Positions 17,434 through 27,117 of a stretch of DNA of 51,727 nt are shown here, piece by piece (the first letter of the stretch is position 1; each line of letters opens with the position of its first letter). The DNA is taken from positions 1 through 51,727 of the forward strand of contig NZ_CADP01000017.1 in the NCBI RefSeq assembly GCF_000285295.1, written 5' to 3'. The position numbers were made by a program, and so were the translations under genes. The stretch is from Komagataeibacter europaeus LMG 18890 (GTDB taxonomy: Bacteria > Pseudomonadota > Alphaproteobacteria > Acetobacterales > Acetobacteraceae). The notes beneath the pieces are model-generated. The model made no database searches. It saw nothing but the letters and a program-made list of their open reading frames with translations, and had not been told where the DNA came from.

Positions 17434-18399
17434 ATGTTTCTAGCCCATCGTCCCGGTGCCCCGGCCCGGACCGTTACGACTGCGGAGGATGCGGCCGGTG
17501 CGGCATGGCTGGACCTGCTCAGTCCCACCGAGGAGGAAGAAGCCCTTGCCGCCGAGGTGACGGGCCTGCGTGTGCCCACCCGCGCCCAGCTGGATGAAAT
17601 CGAAAGTTCATCACGTCTCTTCATGGAAGGGATCGGCGTCTATCTTTCCACGCCACTGGTGCGCAAAACGCCGGATGACTTTTTCGTCTCCCCCGTGGGC
17701 TTCGTACTCATGCCCGGCCGGCTCCTGACCATCCGTTATACCGGGTTCAGCGCGTTTGACGTGGTTGCGCGGGAAGTGGCGGGACAGGCGGAGCCCCTGG
17801 CCGCCAACGAGGCGGGGATCATGCTGCTGGAAGCCATCGTGGACCGGCTGGCCGATATCCTGGAACATCTGGGGCAGGCGCTTGATGGCATGTCCAAGGA
17901 CGTATTCCAGTCCGAGGAACCAAGCCAGGCGCAGGCGGGCGCGCTGCTGCGCAACATGCTGCGCCGGGTTGGCCGGTCGGGCGACCTGAGTTCATCCGTG
18001 CGCGACAGCCTGCTAGGGCTGGAACGGATTTCCATCTTCCTGGGGGAAAACAAGCGCCACGACCTGTCTGAACGGCTGCAGTCACGGCTGGCCACGGTGG
18101 GGCGCGATATCCGTTCGCTGAACGACTTCGTATCCCAGACGGCCAACAAGGTGCAGTTCCTGCTGGATGCGACGCTGGGATTCATCAGCATCGAACAGAA
18201 TAATGGCATGAAGATACTGACCGTGGTCAGCTTTATTGGCGTGGCTCCCACGCTGGTAGCGGGCATCTATGGCATGAACTTCCATGATATACCCGAACTG
18301 AACTGGAAATACGGCTACTGGTATTCCCTTGTCCTCATGGCGGCGACGGTGGTGCTGCCGCTGATCTGGTTCTGGCGGCGTGGATGGCTGGGAAAATAG
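17434..18399 (+). CDS. corA: Magnesium/cobalt transporter CorA family
   Basis: Pentameric inner-membrane channel for Mg2+ and related divalent ions; 321 residues. A large N-terminal cytoplasmic domain is followed by a long helix (LSSSVRDSLLGLERISIFLG onward) and two C-terminal membrane helices. The pore signature YGMNFHDIPEL, with Gly-Met-Asn, is present between them. The C-terminus is the usual positively charged tail WRRGWLGK. It is divergent from trpB. CorA relatives that export zinc (ZntB) share this architecture, but the GMN motif does not separate the two, so the ion is assigned by family only. Confidence 0.93.
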   Translation: MFLAHRPGAPARTVTTAEDAAGAAWLDLLSPTEEEEALAAEVTGLRVPTRAQLDEIESSSRLFMEGIGVYLSTPLVRKTPDDFFVSPVGFVLMPGRLLTIRYTGFSAFDVVAREVAGQAEPLAANEAGIMLLEAIVDRLADILEHLGQALDGMSKDVFQSEEPSQAQAGALLRNMLRRVGRSGDLSSSVRDSLLGLERISIFLGENKRHDLSERLQSRLATVGRDIRSLNDFVSQTANKVQFLLDATLGFISIEQNNGMKILTVVSFIGVAPTLVAGIYGMNFHDIPELNWKYGYWYSLVLMAATVVLPLIWFWRRGWLGK

Positions 18400-18409
18400 T
18401 TGTCATTGC

Positions 18410-18439
18410 CTGACATATCGCCTTCATGATTATTATATT
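18410..18439 (+). promoter_or_regulatory. Possible promoter of the porin gene
   Basis: CTGACA (18410-18415) and TATATT (18434-18439) are spaced by 18 bases in an A/T-rich stretch between corA and the porin gene. The match is suggestive only. The untranslated leader would be about 130 bases long. Confidence 0.3.
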
Positions 18440-18573
18440 ATCGAATCATTTCAATGATTTAGGTTTCAATAACAAGGGAAACGAAATAAAAGAAAATTCA
18501 TGAATGCCGGAGCGCGCGCGGATAATCGGCGCCTGCCCGGGTCTGCCGATGCCGGGGAGGAATAAAGGCCGTC

Positions 18574-19887
18574 ATGAAACCGAACCGTACGCTGGGATGT
18601 TGTCTGGTCCTTGCCGGCCTGCTGGGTGGACTGCCTACCGTGGCGCGTGCGCAGGTTCATGTCTTTTCCGGCCTGCGGCATGACAGCAGCACGGGCCTTG
18701 CCCGGTGGCTGGGTTACATTACCCTGAGCGCACAGATCGAAGGCGGGATCATGGCCAATCCCGCACGCCCCCAGCCCGGTTACAATTATGGCGACTTCCT
18801 GGCCGACCATGCCAACCAGGTTCAGCTGAACCAGGCTGAATTCACGCTGAACAAGGCGATCGACCCGCACCGGAACACCTACCAGGTCGGTTTTACGCTG
18901 GAGGGCATGTACGGGTCGGATGCACGCTATTATCAGGTCCTGGGCATCAGTGACCGGGAATGGAACGCACGCTACCAGCTGATCCCCGCGCAGGCGCATA
19001 TGGATGTCCACCTGCCGTGGCTGACGCGTGGCGGGCTGGACATGCAGGCGGGTATCCTGCAGGCCCCGATGGGGGTGGAGGGGCTGGATCCGACATCCCG
19101 GCCCTTTTACACGCTGGCCTATACATCCGAATATTCCGTGCCGTTCGAACATGTGGGCGCGATGTTCAACTGGCATGTGACACCCATGGTGGACGTGACA
19201 TTCGGCATTGATACCGGCAACCAGACATCATTCGGGCATGCGGACAATAACAGCGCGCCAGCCGGGTATTTCGGTTTCAACCTGAATAACCTCGCTCATG
19301 GCAAGCTGCGCATTGTGGAACTGAGCCGTGTCGGGCCGGAAAATTCGTGGCGCGCCATCGGCCATTACGAAGCCGATCATACCCAGCGGTTCTGGAATGA
19401 TATCAGCGCCTACTACCAGGTGAATGACCGGTTGAGCCTGACGGCGGAATTCAATTACCTGCATGACGAGGGCACGCGCGGCATTGGCGCGCGCGGGCAG
19501 TTTGCAGGCGTGGATGCGGAAAGTTTCGTAAGTTTCCTCAGCTACCGCATCAACCGCGACCTGACCTTCAATTACCGTGGCGAAATATACCGCGACAACA
19601 ACAACGCCATGGTCGCGACATTCCGCGGGAACAATTCCTACATGGAAGCGCTGGCCGGAACGGGTGGGGCGGTCGTGCCCGGGCCGTCGGCCTCCAGCCA
19701 TGGCACGACATATGGCGAAATGACGCTGGGTGTCAGTTACCGTCCCCAGCTTGGCCATCATATCGGGGTTTTCATGCTGCGCCCCGAAATACGGTTTGAC
19801 CGTGCGCTGAATGGCACCATGCCGTTCAATGGCGGACGCAATAACGGCATGTTCACCTTTGGCGGGGATGCGGTCATCGGGTTCTGA
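18574..19887 (+). CDS. Outer-membrane beta-barrel porin (BBP2/OmpL-like)
   Basis: Exported protein of 437 residues. The N-terminus is a clear signal peptide (CCLVLAGLLGGLPTVARAQ, cleavage likely after ARA). The rest alternates polar and aromatic residues in beta-barrel fashion, with DxxFxxDISAYYQVNDRLSL-like strands, and ends in Phe (DAVIGF), the usual signal for the BAM machinery. The text fits the putative beta-barrel porin-2 family, common in acetic acid bacteria. It would let small solutes through the outer membrane; its selectivity is unknown. AAAGG lies five bases before the ATG at 18574. The gene appears to be a single transcription unit. Confidence 0.85.
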   Translation: MKPNRTLGCCLVLAGLLGGLPTVARAQVHVFSGLRHDSSTGLARWLGYITLSAQIEGGIMANPARPQPGYNYGDFLADHANQVQLNQAEFTLNKAIDPHRNTYQVGFTLEGMYGSDARYYQVLGISDREWNARYQLIPAQAHMDVHLPWLTRGGLDMQAGILQAPMGVEGLDPTSRPFYTLAYTSEYSVPFEHVGAMFNWHVTPMVDVTFGIDTGNQTSFGHADNNSAPAGYFGFNLNNLAHGKLRIVELSRVGPENSWRAIGHYEADHTQRFWNDISAYYQVNDRLSLTAEFNYLHDEGTRGIGARGQFAGVDAESFVSFLSYRINRDLTFNYRGEIYRDNNNAMVATFRGNNSYMEALAGTGGAVVPGPSASSHGTTYGEMTLGVSYRPQLGHHIGVFMLRPEIRFDRALNGTMPFNGGRNNGMFTFGGDAVIGF

Positions 19888-20264
19888 ACATGCGCGCTTC
19901 AGGCTGCGTCGTGAACGCATGCATCCATCAGTGCAGACGCGGCCAGCGCCGGTAGGGCGCGCGCGAATATTTTGTCATCATGACGCGTTACACGGGCGAC
20001 GACAGTATAATCATCGCGATGAGGCCAGGGGGGCATGGCATAGGGATGTGTGTATGCTTGACGCCACGCGATTAAAGGCATATGGTCCGCATATTCCAGC
20101 GCATGCCATTTCGTGGCGGACCTGGGATTCCCACCTCTCAGTTAAGCTGCATCAAACCGCTTCATCAGAATATGGTCAGAGGCCCCTTATCGGCGCGCCT
20201 TCTCAAACTGATTGCTGGCTTCTCTTTTCCTTTCGTGAACTGCCCACTTATAGGCATATCCTGC
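19888..20264. other. rho leader region
   Basis: A 377-base interval without a convincing gene. It holds an isolated perfect TATAAT at 20006-20011, a better promoter candidate at 20058-20086, and a pyrimidine-rich, G-poor stretch (about 20200-20235, GGCTTCTCTTTTCCTTTCG) just before rho. The rho frame is open upstream to 20082, but that part lacks rho-like sequence, so it is treated as untranslated leader. Confidence 0.6.
20058..20086 (+). promoter_or_regulatory. Candidate rho promoter
   Basis: TTGACG (20058-20063) and TATGGT (20081-20086) are separated by exactly 17 bases: five of six and four of six consensus matches. It would give a leader of about 170 bases before the rho start at 20265. 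Confidence 0.4.
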
Positions 20265-21575
20265 ATGCAACTCGCCGAACTCAAGGCCAAATCCCCAGCA
20301 GACCTTCTGGCTTATGCTGAAAGTCTGAACATTGAAAACGCATCTTCTCTTCGCAAGCAGGAGTTGATGTTCACGATCCTCAAGACGCTGGCTGACAACG
20401 ATCAGGCCATCTATGGGGACGGTACGCTTGAAATCCTGTCTGACGGGTTTGGCTTCCTCCGCTCACCGGAAGCCAATTACCTGCCGGGACCCGATGATAT
20501 CTATATCTCCCCCAGTCAGGTCCGCCGCTTTGGCCTGCGTACCGGTGACACGGTCGAAGGCCAGATCCGCGCCCCGCGCGACGGGGAACGGTATTTTGCC
20601 CTGCTGAAGGTCAACGCGATCAATTTCGAACCGCCCGAGGCGGTGCGCCAGCGGATCAATTTCGATAACCTGACGCCGCTCTACCCTGAACGCCGCCTGA
20701 AGATGGAAGTCGAGAATTCGGCCGTGGGGGGTGCTGCGGATGCACCAGCCAATGGCAAGGGGAAGGGCAAGACCCCGAACCGTGATTTCACGTCCCGCGT
20801 GATCGACCTGGTCTCCCCCATCGGCATGGGGCAGCGCGCGCTGATCGTCGCCCCCCCGCGTACCGGCAAGACCGTGATGCTGCAGAGCATCGCCTCCTCC
20901 ATTTCCGCGAACCATCCCGAAGTGTTCCTGATCGTGCTGCTGATCGACGAGCGGCCGGAAGAAGTGACGGACATGGCGCGTTCGGTGCGGGGTGAGGTCG
21001 TGTCCTCCACCTTTGACGAACCGGCGACCCGGCATGTGCAGGTCACCGAAATGGTACTGGAAAAGGCCAAGCGCCTGGTCGAGCACAAGCGTGATGTGGT
21101 GATCCTGCTGGATTCCATCACGCGTCTGGCCCGTGCCTACAACACCGTTGTCCCGTCATCGGGCAAGGTGCTGACCGGTGGTGTGGATGCCAACGCGCTG
21201 CAGCGTCCCAAGCGCTTCTTCGGTGCGGCCCGTAATATCGAGGAAGGCGGTTCGCTGACCATCATCGCGACCGCGCTGATCGATACCGGCAGCCGGATGG
21301 ATGAAGTCATCTTTGAAGAGTTCAAGGGCACGGGTAACTCCGAACTGATCCTTGACCGCAAGCTGGCGGACAAGCGTACGTTCCCTGCCATCGACATCAC
21401 CAAGAGCGGCACGCGTAAGGAAGAACTGCTGGTCGATCGGGCCGATCTGGCCAAGATGTGGGTTCTGCGTCGTATCCTTGCCCCGATGGGTACTATGGAT
21501 GCGATGGACTTCCTGCTGGACAAGCTGAAATACAGCAAGACCAACCACGATTTCTTTGATGCGATGAATACCTGA
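20265..21575 (+). CDS. rho: Transcription termination factor Rho
   Basis: Hexameric RNA helicase that ends transcription at C-rich sites. The N-terminus [20 protein letters not shown] is the Rho N-terminal helical domain. The RNA-binding cold-shock-like domain follows ([20 protein letters not shown]). The ATPase has Walker [12 protein letters not shown], Walker [17 protein letters not shown] and the Q-loop [19 protein letters not shown]. The length of 436 residues is typical. The frame is open far upstream, but only the ATG at 20265 gives a Rho-like start; no strong ribosome site is seen there. A good terminator follows at 21602. Confidence 0.96.
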   Translation: MQLAELKAKSPADLLAYAESLNIENASSLRKQELMFTILKTLADNDQAIYGDGTLEILSDGFGFLRSPEANYLPGPDDIYISPSQVRRFGLRTGDTVEGQIRAPRDGERYFALLKVNAINFEPPEAVRQRINFDNLTPLYPERRLKMEVENSAVGGAADAPANGKGKGKTPNRDFTSRVIDLVSPIGMGQRALIVAPPRTGKTVMLQSIASSISANHPEVFLIVLLIDERPEEVTDMARSVRGEVVSSTFDEPATRHVQVTEMVLEKAKRLVEHKRDVVILLDSITRLARAYNTVVPSSGKVLTGGVDANALQRPKRFFGAARNIEEGGSLTIIATALIDTGSRMDEVIFEEFKGTGNSELILDRKLADKRTFPAIDITKSGTRKEELLVDRADLAKMWVLRRILAPMGTMDAMDFLLDKLKYSKTNHDFFDAMNT

Positions 21576-21601
21576 TCGGGTTGCTATGTCGTGCATGACT
21601 G

Positions 21602-21633
21602 AAAAAACCCCGGCTGGAAGGCCGGGGTTTTTT
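21602..21633 (+). terminator. Rho-independent terminator after rho
   Basis: Stem CCCCGGC / GCCGGGG (21608-21614 and 21621-21627) with loop TGGAAG, flanked by six A and six T. It lies 32 bases after the rho stop codon and can also act on the minus strand for qor. Confidence 0.88.
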
Positions 21634-21641
21634 GTTTTGAA

Positions 21642-21735
21642 AGGAAGAAATTTTTTGGTGAAGCTTTTTTCAAGTGGCTTCAGGAGACAGTGCCTTTTTG
21701 AAAAAAGGCGACACCCAAAAACTTTTATTATTTCT
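21642..21735 (+). repeat. Intergenic palindromic repeat, copy 5
   Basis: Full-length copy directly after the rho terminator. The outer ends are AAATTTTTTGGTG and CACCCAAAAACTTTTATT. The first hairpin has decayed on one side (GAAGCTTTTTTCAAGTGGC), and the second is GCCTTTTTGAAAAAAGGC. It lies between the convergent genes rho and qor. Confidence 0.85.
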
Positions 21736-21761
21736 GAAACGCTTTGCTTATCTGGTGTGGA

Positions 21762-22733
21762 TCAGGGGAGCAGGATCGTGCTGCCCGTGGTCCTGCGCGA
21801 TTCAAGGGCAATATGGGCCTGTGCGGCCTCGGTCAGGGGGAAGGACTGACCGATACGTGGCTTGATGATGCCCTGCCGCACCAGTTCGAACAGTTCGTTG
21901 GCGGCATGCAATAGTGCGGGGCGTTGCGCGATATAGGTCGTAAGGGCCGGACGCGTCAGGTACAGGCTGCCATGGGCCGCCAGCGTGCCGACATTCACGC
22001 CCGTCACCGCCCCCGATGCATTGCCATAGCTGACCATAAGACCGCGTGGGGCAAGGCAGGACAGGCTGGTTTCAAAGGTATCGTGGCCAATGCTGTCATA
22101 GACGACCGGCAGCATGCGCCCGTTGGTCAGGTCGCTGACCTGTTTCTTTATCCGGTCCATGCCGATGATGACATCCGCCGCCCCGTTGGCGCGGGCCAGT
22201 TCCGCTTTTTCTGTCGTTGAGACGACGCCAATGACGCGTGCGCCCAGATGACGCGCCCACTGGCACATCAGCAGCCCCACGCCACCGGCGGCGGCATAGA
22301 CCAGAATATCCTCGCCGGGCTGGACGCGATGGACCTCGCGCAGCAGCATGTGCGTGCTCAGGCCACGCAACATGATGGCGGCAGCGGTCGTGGCGGAGAT
22401 GTCATCGGGCAATACCACCAGCCTGTCGGCGGCAATGGTGCGGAACGTGGCATAGCCGCCCGGGGTTGTGACATAGGCCACCCGCATGCCGGGCTGAATG
22501 CCTTCCACATCGGGACCGATGGCGGTTACGGTTCCTGCCCCCTCCATGCCCGGCACGGCGGGCAGGGCAGGGAATTTGTACAGTCCGGTGCGGAAATAGG
22601 TATCAATGAAATTGACCCCGATTGCTTCCTGGCGCAGCACCACTTCGCCTGCCGCCGGGGTGGGAACCGGAAGCGTTTCGGTGCGGAGGACATCAGGCCC
22701 CCCATATTCATGGATGCGGATGACGGTATTCAT
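21762..22733 (-). CDS. qor: Quinone oxidoreductase (zinc-independent MDR family)
   Basis: NADPH-dependent oxidoreductase of the medium-chain family, 323 residues, cytoplasmic; reduces quinones or similar enones by one electron in relatives such as E. coli QorA. The N-terminus MNTVIRIHEYGGPDVLRTET and GVNFIDTYFRTGLYKFP match this family closely. The NADPH site is VYAAAGGVGLLMCQWA. Catalytic-zinc cysteines are lacking, as in the family. The C-terminal FPLTEAAQAHIALESRRTTG is standard. It is followed on its strand by repeat copy 5, and lies 30 bases downstream of the MGMT-like gene, so the two probably form one unit. Confidence 0.92.
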   Translation of the reverse strand: MNTVIRIHEYGGPDVLRTETLPVPTPAAGEVVLRQEAIGVNFIDTYFRTGLYKFPALPAVPGMEGAGTVTAIGPDVEGIQPGMRVAYVTTPGGYATFRTIAADRLVVLPDDISATTAAAIMLRGLSTHMLLREVHRVQPGEDILVYAAAGGVGLLMCQWARHLGARVIGVVSTTEKAELARANGAADVIIGMDRIKKQVSDLTNGRMLPVVYDSIGHDTFETSLSCLAPRGLMVSYGNASGAVTGVNVGTLAAHGSLYLTRPALTTYIAQRPALLHAANELFELVRQGIIKPRIGQSFPLTEAAQAHIALESRRTTGSTILLP

Positions 22734-22763
22734 GTCCTGTAATCCCTGTTGGTGGGTAAGGGG

Positions 22764-23234
22764 TTATGGCAGCGGTGTTGCGGAGAAGGTTTCCAGGTCA
22801 CGCAGGAACTGCCGGTCGCGCGCGCCTTCATCCCCAGGGTAGGTTTCGGGATCGTACCGGGGGCAGTCAGTGAAATCGATGCGGTGGCAGGGGATCAGGA
22901 TGGGAATGGGATTTTCCGAACAGGCGCTGATGATGGTGTCAGTTGAAACATTGGCCAGACGTGCCGCATCCTGCCATGAAACCTGCTGCCCTACGGGAAT
23001 GGTCTGCATGAACTGCCATGCGCGTAGCTGCTCGGGTGTGCCATAAGGGGCAAGGGGCAGGCGGCACAGGGTGACTTCCCCATCAAAATAGGCGTCCAGC
23101 CAGGCGCGGGATTCCAGCAGCAGCGGCGTTTCCTCCTGATCGCGGCCCCAGCCCCAGTCCAGCGCCACGATCTTTCCATCTTCGACGGAGACGGTCAGGG
23201 GCGCGAGTGGCGAATGCATCGAAAGTTGTGGCAT
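22764..23234 (-). CDS. Methylated-DNA--protein-cysteine methyltransferase homologue, diverged
   Basis: Homologue of Ogt/MGMT, which removes alkyl groups from O6-alkylguanine onto its own cysteine. The active-site motif [11 protein letters not shown] is intact, and the helix-turn-helix start [19 protein letters not shown] is recognisable. However, the usual RAVG segment, whose arginine flips the damaged base, is replaced by [10 protein letters not shown], and the GYxGG motif after the active site by [11 protein letters not shown]. The 156 residues are on the short side. So it may be an altered or inactive repair protein rather than a standard Ogt. Its start at 23234 overlaps the longest possible mnmE start by two bases, divergently. 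Confidence 0.8.
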   Translation of the reverse strand: MPQLSMHSPLAPLTVSVEDGKIVALDWGWGRDQEETPLLLESRAWLDAYFDGEVTLCRLPLAPYGTPEQLRAWQFMQTIPVGQQVSWQDAARLANVSTDTIISACSENPIPILIPCHRIDFTDCPRYDPETYPGDEGARDRQFLRDLETFSATPLP

Positions 23235-24627
23235 GAGTCACCTTGATCAGGACAAAGAGGTGAACGATAACGCCGTTCCCGGGACTGACAAAATGATGAT
23301 GACCACCATGGAGATGTTTGTGCAGGAAAGTGATCGTCATCCCCCCGTCATTTTCGCACTGGCCAGCGGCCTGTCCCGCGCCGCCATTGCCGTCATGCGG
23401 TTGAGTGGCCCGGGTACCGGCAGGATTGTTGAAAGCCTGTGCGGTCGTCTGCCAGCACCGCGTCGTGCTTCGCTGCGGGGATTGTGGCGACGGGATGGGG
23501 ATGTGCCGGTCCTGCTGGATCGTGCGCTGGTGCTGTGGTTTCCAGGGCCGGAAAGTTACACGGGCGAAGATAGCGCGGAACTGCACCTGCATGCGGGACC
23601 GGCGGTCATCAGTGCCGTGGCCGATACGCTGGTGGCGCTGGGCGCACGGCCTGCCGAACCGGGGGAGTTCAGTCGCCGCGCCTTTACGCACGGGCGTCTT
23701 GATCTCATGCAGGCGGAAGGCATTGCCGATCTGATCGATGCCGAGACCGAGGCCCAGCGGCGACAGGCGCTGGCGCAGGTCGATGGGGCACAGAGCCGCC
23801 TGTACCAGCAATGGGCCGACAGGCTGCGCGTGCTGCTGGCGCATCAGGAAGCATTGATCGACTTCCCTGACGAAGAACTGCCCCCGGAAGTGGAGCAGGA
23901 ACTGGTGAACGGCCTGCGTGTATTGCATGCGACCATGCAGGATTACCTGGCTATGGGCGAGGGGGCGGAACGCCTGCGCCGGGGGCTGGTCTTCGCCATT
24001 GTGGGGGAACCGAATGTTGGCAAGTCCAGCCTGCTGAATGCACTGGCGGGACGGGATGCCGCCATTGTATCCACCCGGGCGGGTACAACGCGTGATGCGA
24101 TTGAAATCCGGGTTGTGATGGGCGATGTGCCGGTCACGCTGGTTGATACCGCAGGCCTGCGTGAAACCGATGATGAAATTGAAGCCGAAGGCGTGCGGCG
24201 TTCACTGTTTCACGTGAAACAAGCGGATTGCGTGGTGCATGTGTTTGCAGGTAATCCTCCATCATCCCGGCTGGAAGGGGATGGTGTACTGGTATGTAAC
24301 AAGACCGACCTGTCACCCGCGCCTGATGGCGTAATAGGGATCAGCGTGCTCACGGGGGCGGGCATGGATGTGCTAAGGGATGTTCTGGCCGACAGGGCGC
24401 GTGCCCTGACCGCCGATCGCGCCAGCGCGCCGTTTACCCGCGCCCGGCATCGTGCCGCGATAGAGGAAACGGTACACCATATCGGTCGGGCACAGGCGAT
24501 GGCATGGCCGGAAATGCGCGGGGAGGAAATGCGCCTGGCCATGCGTGCCCTTGGGCGCCTGACGGGGACGGTGGATGTGGAAGCCTTGCTGGATACGGTG
24601 TTTGGCCAGTTCTGCATTGGCAAATAG
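23233..24627 (+). CDS. mnmE: tRNA uridine-5-carboxymethylaminomethyl(34) synthesis GTPase MnmE
   Basis: With MnmG it installs the cmnm5 or nm5 group on wobble U34 of several tRNAs. The tetrahydrofolate-binding N-domain starts at [21 protein letters not shown]. The G domain has [22 protein letters not shown] and NKTDL, and the C-terminal FCIGK gives the conserved catalytic Cys. The start is unsure: the longest frame from 23233 adds about 37 residues before the conserved part and overlaps the divergent gene; ATGs at 23293, 23308 and 23314 are alternatives, none with a good ribosome site. The gene carries a perfect parS site at 24206-24221, coding LFHVKQ. Confidence 0.94.
   Translation: MSHLDQDKEVNDNAVPGTDKMMMTTMEMFVQESDRHPPVIFALASGLSRAAIAVMRLSGPGTGRIVESLCGRLPAPRRASLRGLWRRDGDVPVLLDRALVLWFPGPESYTGEDSAELHLHAGPAVISAVADTLVALGARPAEPGEFSRRAFTHGRLDLMQAEGIADLIDAETEAQRRQALAQVDGAQSRLYQQWADRLRVLLAHQEALIDFPDEELPPEVEQELVNGLRVLHATMQDYLAMGEGAERLRRGLVFAIVGEPNVGKSSLLNALAGRDAAIVSTRAGTTRDAIEIRVVMGDVPVTLVDTAGLRETDDEIEAEGVRRSLFHVKQADCVVHVFAGNPPSSRLEGDGVLVCNKTDLSPAPDGVIGISVLTGAGMDVLRDVLADRARALTADRASAPFTRARHRAAIEETVHHIGRAQAMAWPEMRGEEMRLAMRALGRLTGTVDVEALLDTVFGQFCIGK
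24206..24221. other. parS: parS centromere site 1 (inside mnmE)
   Basis: The 16-bp perfect palindrome TGTTTCACGTGAAACA equals the bacterial parS consensus to which ParB binds. It lies within the G domain coding region of mnmE, about 2.9 kb before parA, where it encodes LFHVKQ. Confidence 0.93.
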
Positions 24628-24640
24628 GGGAAGTGCCGGA

Positions 24641-26512
24641 ATGAGTCGCGTATATGATGTGATTGTCGTGGGTGGCGGTCATGCGGGGTGCGAAGCCGCA
24701 TCTGCCGCCACGCGCATGGGCGCGCGGACGATGCTGCTGACACATCGCCTGGATACCGTCGGCATCATGTCCTGCAATCCGGCCATTGGCGGAATTGGCA
24801 AGGGACACCTTGTGCGTGAAATCGATGCGCTTGACGGCCTGATGGGGATTGCGGCCGATCGGGCTGGGATTCATTTCAAGCTGTTGAACCGCTCCAAGGG
24901 GCCAGCGGTGCATGGACCGCGCGCGCAGGCGGATCGTTCGCTCTATCGTCAGGCCATACAGGACCTGCTGGCGCAGACCGAAGGGCTGGATATCGTCGAA
25001 GGTGCGGCAGGCGACCTGCTGGTCAGTCAGCAGGGCCGGGTGGACGGTATTGCCTGCGAAGATGGCCGCACCTTTGCCTGCGGTGCCGTGGTGCTTGCCA
25101 CGGGCACGTTTCTGCGCGGGACGATCCATGTCGGGCATGACAGCCAGCCAGCAGGAAGGGTAGGGGACCGACCCGCGAATGCGCTGGGTGAACGTCTGGC
25201 TGGACTGGGGCTGCGCATGGGGCGGCTGAAGACCGGCACACCGGCCCGCATCGCGCGCGACAGCATCAACTGGGACGTCCTGGCGGAAGACCGGGGCGAC
25301 GCCGTGCCGGAACCGTTCAGCCGCATGACGGATGCCATTACAAACCCCATGGTATCGTGCCGTATCACGGCCACCACGCCGCGCACGCATGAGATCATAC
25401 GCGAAAACCTTCAGCTCTCCGCCCTGTATGGCGGGGCGATATCGGGGCGGGGGCCGCGCTACTGCCCGTCGATCGAGGATAAGGTCGTGCGGTTCGCGCA
25501 GCGTGAGTCCCATCAGATATTCCTTGAACCCGAAGGTCTGCCCGGCACGCCCGATGGGGAACTGGTCTACCCCAATGGCATTTCCACCAGCCTGCCTGAA
25601 AACGTGCAGGTGGAAATGCTGCGCAGCATCCCCGGGCTGGAACAGTGTCGGATCGTCAGGCCGGGTTACGCGGTGGAATATGATTACGTGGATCCGCGCG
25701 AACTCGCGCCCACGCTGGAACTGAAAAACATGCCAGGTCTGTTTCTTGCCGGTCAGATCAACGGTACGACCGGGTACGAGGAAGCCGGGGCGCAGGGCCT
25801 GCTGGCTGGTGTCAACGCCGCCCGCTGTGCTGCGGGGCAGGAAGGTGTGACCCTTGACCGTGGGGATGCCTATATCGGTGTCATGATCGATGACCTGACC
25901 ACGCAGGGCGTGTCCGAACCCTATCGCATGTTTACGTCCCGCGCCGAGTACCGTCTGACCCTGCGGGCGGATAATGCCGACCTGCGGCTGACCCAGCGTG
26001 GACTGGAATGGGGCTGCGTAGGGAGCGCGCGTGCACAAAAATACCGTATGGACCGCGCCGCGATCGAGGCCGCAACTGAACGTGCCCGCAACGAAACCTA
26101 TAACCCGGATACCCTGCGCAGGGCCGGGGTGAATGTTTCGGCTGATGGGCGCGCGCGCTCGCTTTTGGATGTGCTGGCAACGGATGCATCGTCCGAAACA
26201 CTCGCCCGGATCGCACCATGGTTTACTGACCTGCCACCCCGCGTGGCCCAGCATCTGGCGACCGAGGCCCGTTACAGTGGCTATATTTCCCGGCAGGATC
26301 GTGAAATCCGCCAGCTTGCCAGCGAGGGGCGCATGGCCCTGCCGGTGGATCTGGATTATGCCCGGGTTGGTGGCCTGAGCACGGAAATGCAGGAACGGCT
26401 GTCACGCGTCCGGCCCGTGACGTTTGGCGCGGCACAGCGTATTCCCGGCATGACGCCATCGGCGCTGGTCGCCCTGCTGGCGCATGTGCGGCAAAGGCAG
26501 GTCGCGGTATGA
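24641..26512 (+). CDS. mnmG: tRNA uridine-5-carboxymethylaminomethyl(34) synthesis enzyme MnmG
   Basis: FAD protein and partner of MnmE in wobble-uridine modification; 623 residues, usual length. The FAD motif [19 protein letters not shown] is at the N-terminus. Signatures [20 protein letters not shown] and [15 protein letters not shown] (with the catalytic Cys) are present, as are [28 protein letters not shown] and [18 protein letters not shown] chose the ATG at 24641, 13 bases after the mnmE stop, with AGGGG upstream. The stop overlaps the rsmG start (ATGA at 26509), so mnmE, mnmG and rsmG form an operon. Confidence 0.97.
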   Translation: MSRVYDVIVVGGGHAGCEAASAATRMGARTMLLTHRLDTVGIMSCNPAIGGIGKGHLVREIDALDGLMGIAADRAGIHFKLLNRSKGPAVHGPRAQADRSLYRQAIQDLLAQTEGLDIVEGAAGDLLVSQQGRVDGIACEDGRTFACGAVVLATGTFLRGTIHVGHDSQPAGRVGDRPANALGERLAGLGLRMGRLKTGTPARIARDSINWDVLAEDRGDAVPEPFSRMTDAITNPMVSCRITATTPRTHEIIRENLQLSALYGGAISGRGPRYCPSIEDKVVRFAQRESHQIFLEPEGLPGTPDGELVYPNGISTSLPENVQVEMLRSIPGLEQCRIVRPGYAVEYDYVDPRELAPTLELKNMPGLFLAGQINGTTGYEEAGAQGLLAGVNAARCAAGQEGVTLDRGDAYIGVMIDDLTTQGVSEPYRMFTSRAEYRLTLRADNADLRLTQRGLEWGCVGSARAQKYRMDRAAIEAATERARNETYNPDTLRRAGVNVSADGRARSLLDVLATDASSETLARIAPWFTDLPPRVAQHLATEARYSGYISRQDREIRQLASEGRMALPVDLDYARVGGLSTEMQERLSRVRPVTFGAAQRIPGMTPSALVALLAHVRQRQVAV

Positions 26513-27117
26513 CGGACATGCCCGATGTTTCACGTGAAACACATGACAGGCTGGAACGCTATGCCGATATCCTGCTGCGGTGGAACCAGCGGATCAATCT
26601 TGTCTCGCCCCATGATCTGCCACATTTATGGTCGCGTCATATTGCCGATAGCCTGCAACTGGCGCGGCTGATTCCATCTGGTTCCACAAGTCTGGTGGAC
26701 ATGGGATCCGGTGGCGGGTTTCCCGGCTTGGTTATTGCATGCGCCACGGATGCACGGGTGACATTGATCGAATCGGATCAGCGCAAGGCTGCCTTCCTGC
26801 GCGAAGCCGCACGGGTGGCGGGTGTGCAGGTCCGTGTCTGCGCGCAGCGACTGGAGGTTGCCGACGTGCCGCCCGCACAGGTCGTGACGGCGCGTGCGCT
26901 GGCGCCCCTGTCGCGCCTGCTGGAATGGGGTACGCGCTTCCTGCAGCCCGATGGCTTCTGCCTGTTTCTGAAAGGACGGAATGCGGAAGATGAACTGACA
27001 ACAGCCAGCGCCGACTGGCACATGGCGACAACCCGGATTCCAAGCCGTACAAATACGGATGGTGTGATTCTAGAATTGAGCGATATCAGGCGTGTCAGAG
27101 ACCACAACAATGAATGA
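26509..27117 (+). CDS. rsmG: 16S rRNA (guanine(527)-N(7))-methyltransferase
   Basis: SAM-dependent methyltransferase acting on G527 of 16S rRNA; loss gives low-level streptomycin resistance in other bacteria. The 202-residue protein shows [29 protein letters not shown], and the SAM motif [15 protein letters not shown]. The N-terminal VSRET is encoded by the second perfect parS site (26526-26541), a feature known from other alphaproteobacterial RsmG genes. It overlaps mnmG by four bases and parA by eight, so translation through mnmG-rsmG-parA-parB looks coupled. Confidence 0.95.
   Translation: MTDMPDVSRETHDRLERYADILLRWNQRINLVSPHDLPHLWSRHIADSLQLARLIPSGSTSLVDMGSGGGFPGLVIACATDARVTLIESDQRKAAFLREAARVAGVQVRVCAQRLEVADVPPAQVVTARALAPLSRLLEWGTRFLQPDGFCLFLKGRNAEDELTTASADWHMATTRIPSRTNTDGVILELSDIRRVRDHNNE
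26526..26541. other. parS: parS centromere site 2 (inside rsmG)
   Basis: A second perfect copy of TGTTTCACGTGAAACA, read as codons for VSRET near the rsmG N-terminus, about 570 bases upstream of parA. It is identical to the site in mnmE. Confidence 0.94.

Noticed and set aside
19888-24641. Search for an origin of replication near parAB and rho
   Set aside because: No cluster of DnaA boxes (TTATCCACA) or A/T-rich unwinding region with repeats was found in any intergenic gap here.
24434-26254. 606-codon open frame on the minus strand opposite mnmE/mnmG
   Set aside because: It mirrors the third-position G/C bias of mnmG, has no family motif, and the plus strand encodes an unmistakable MnmG.
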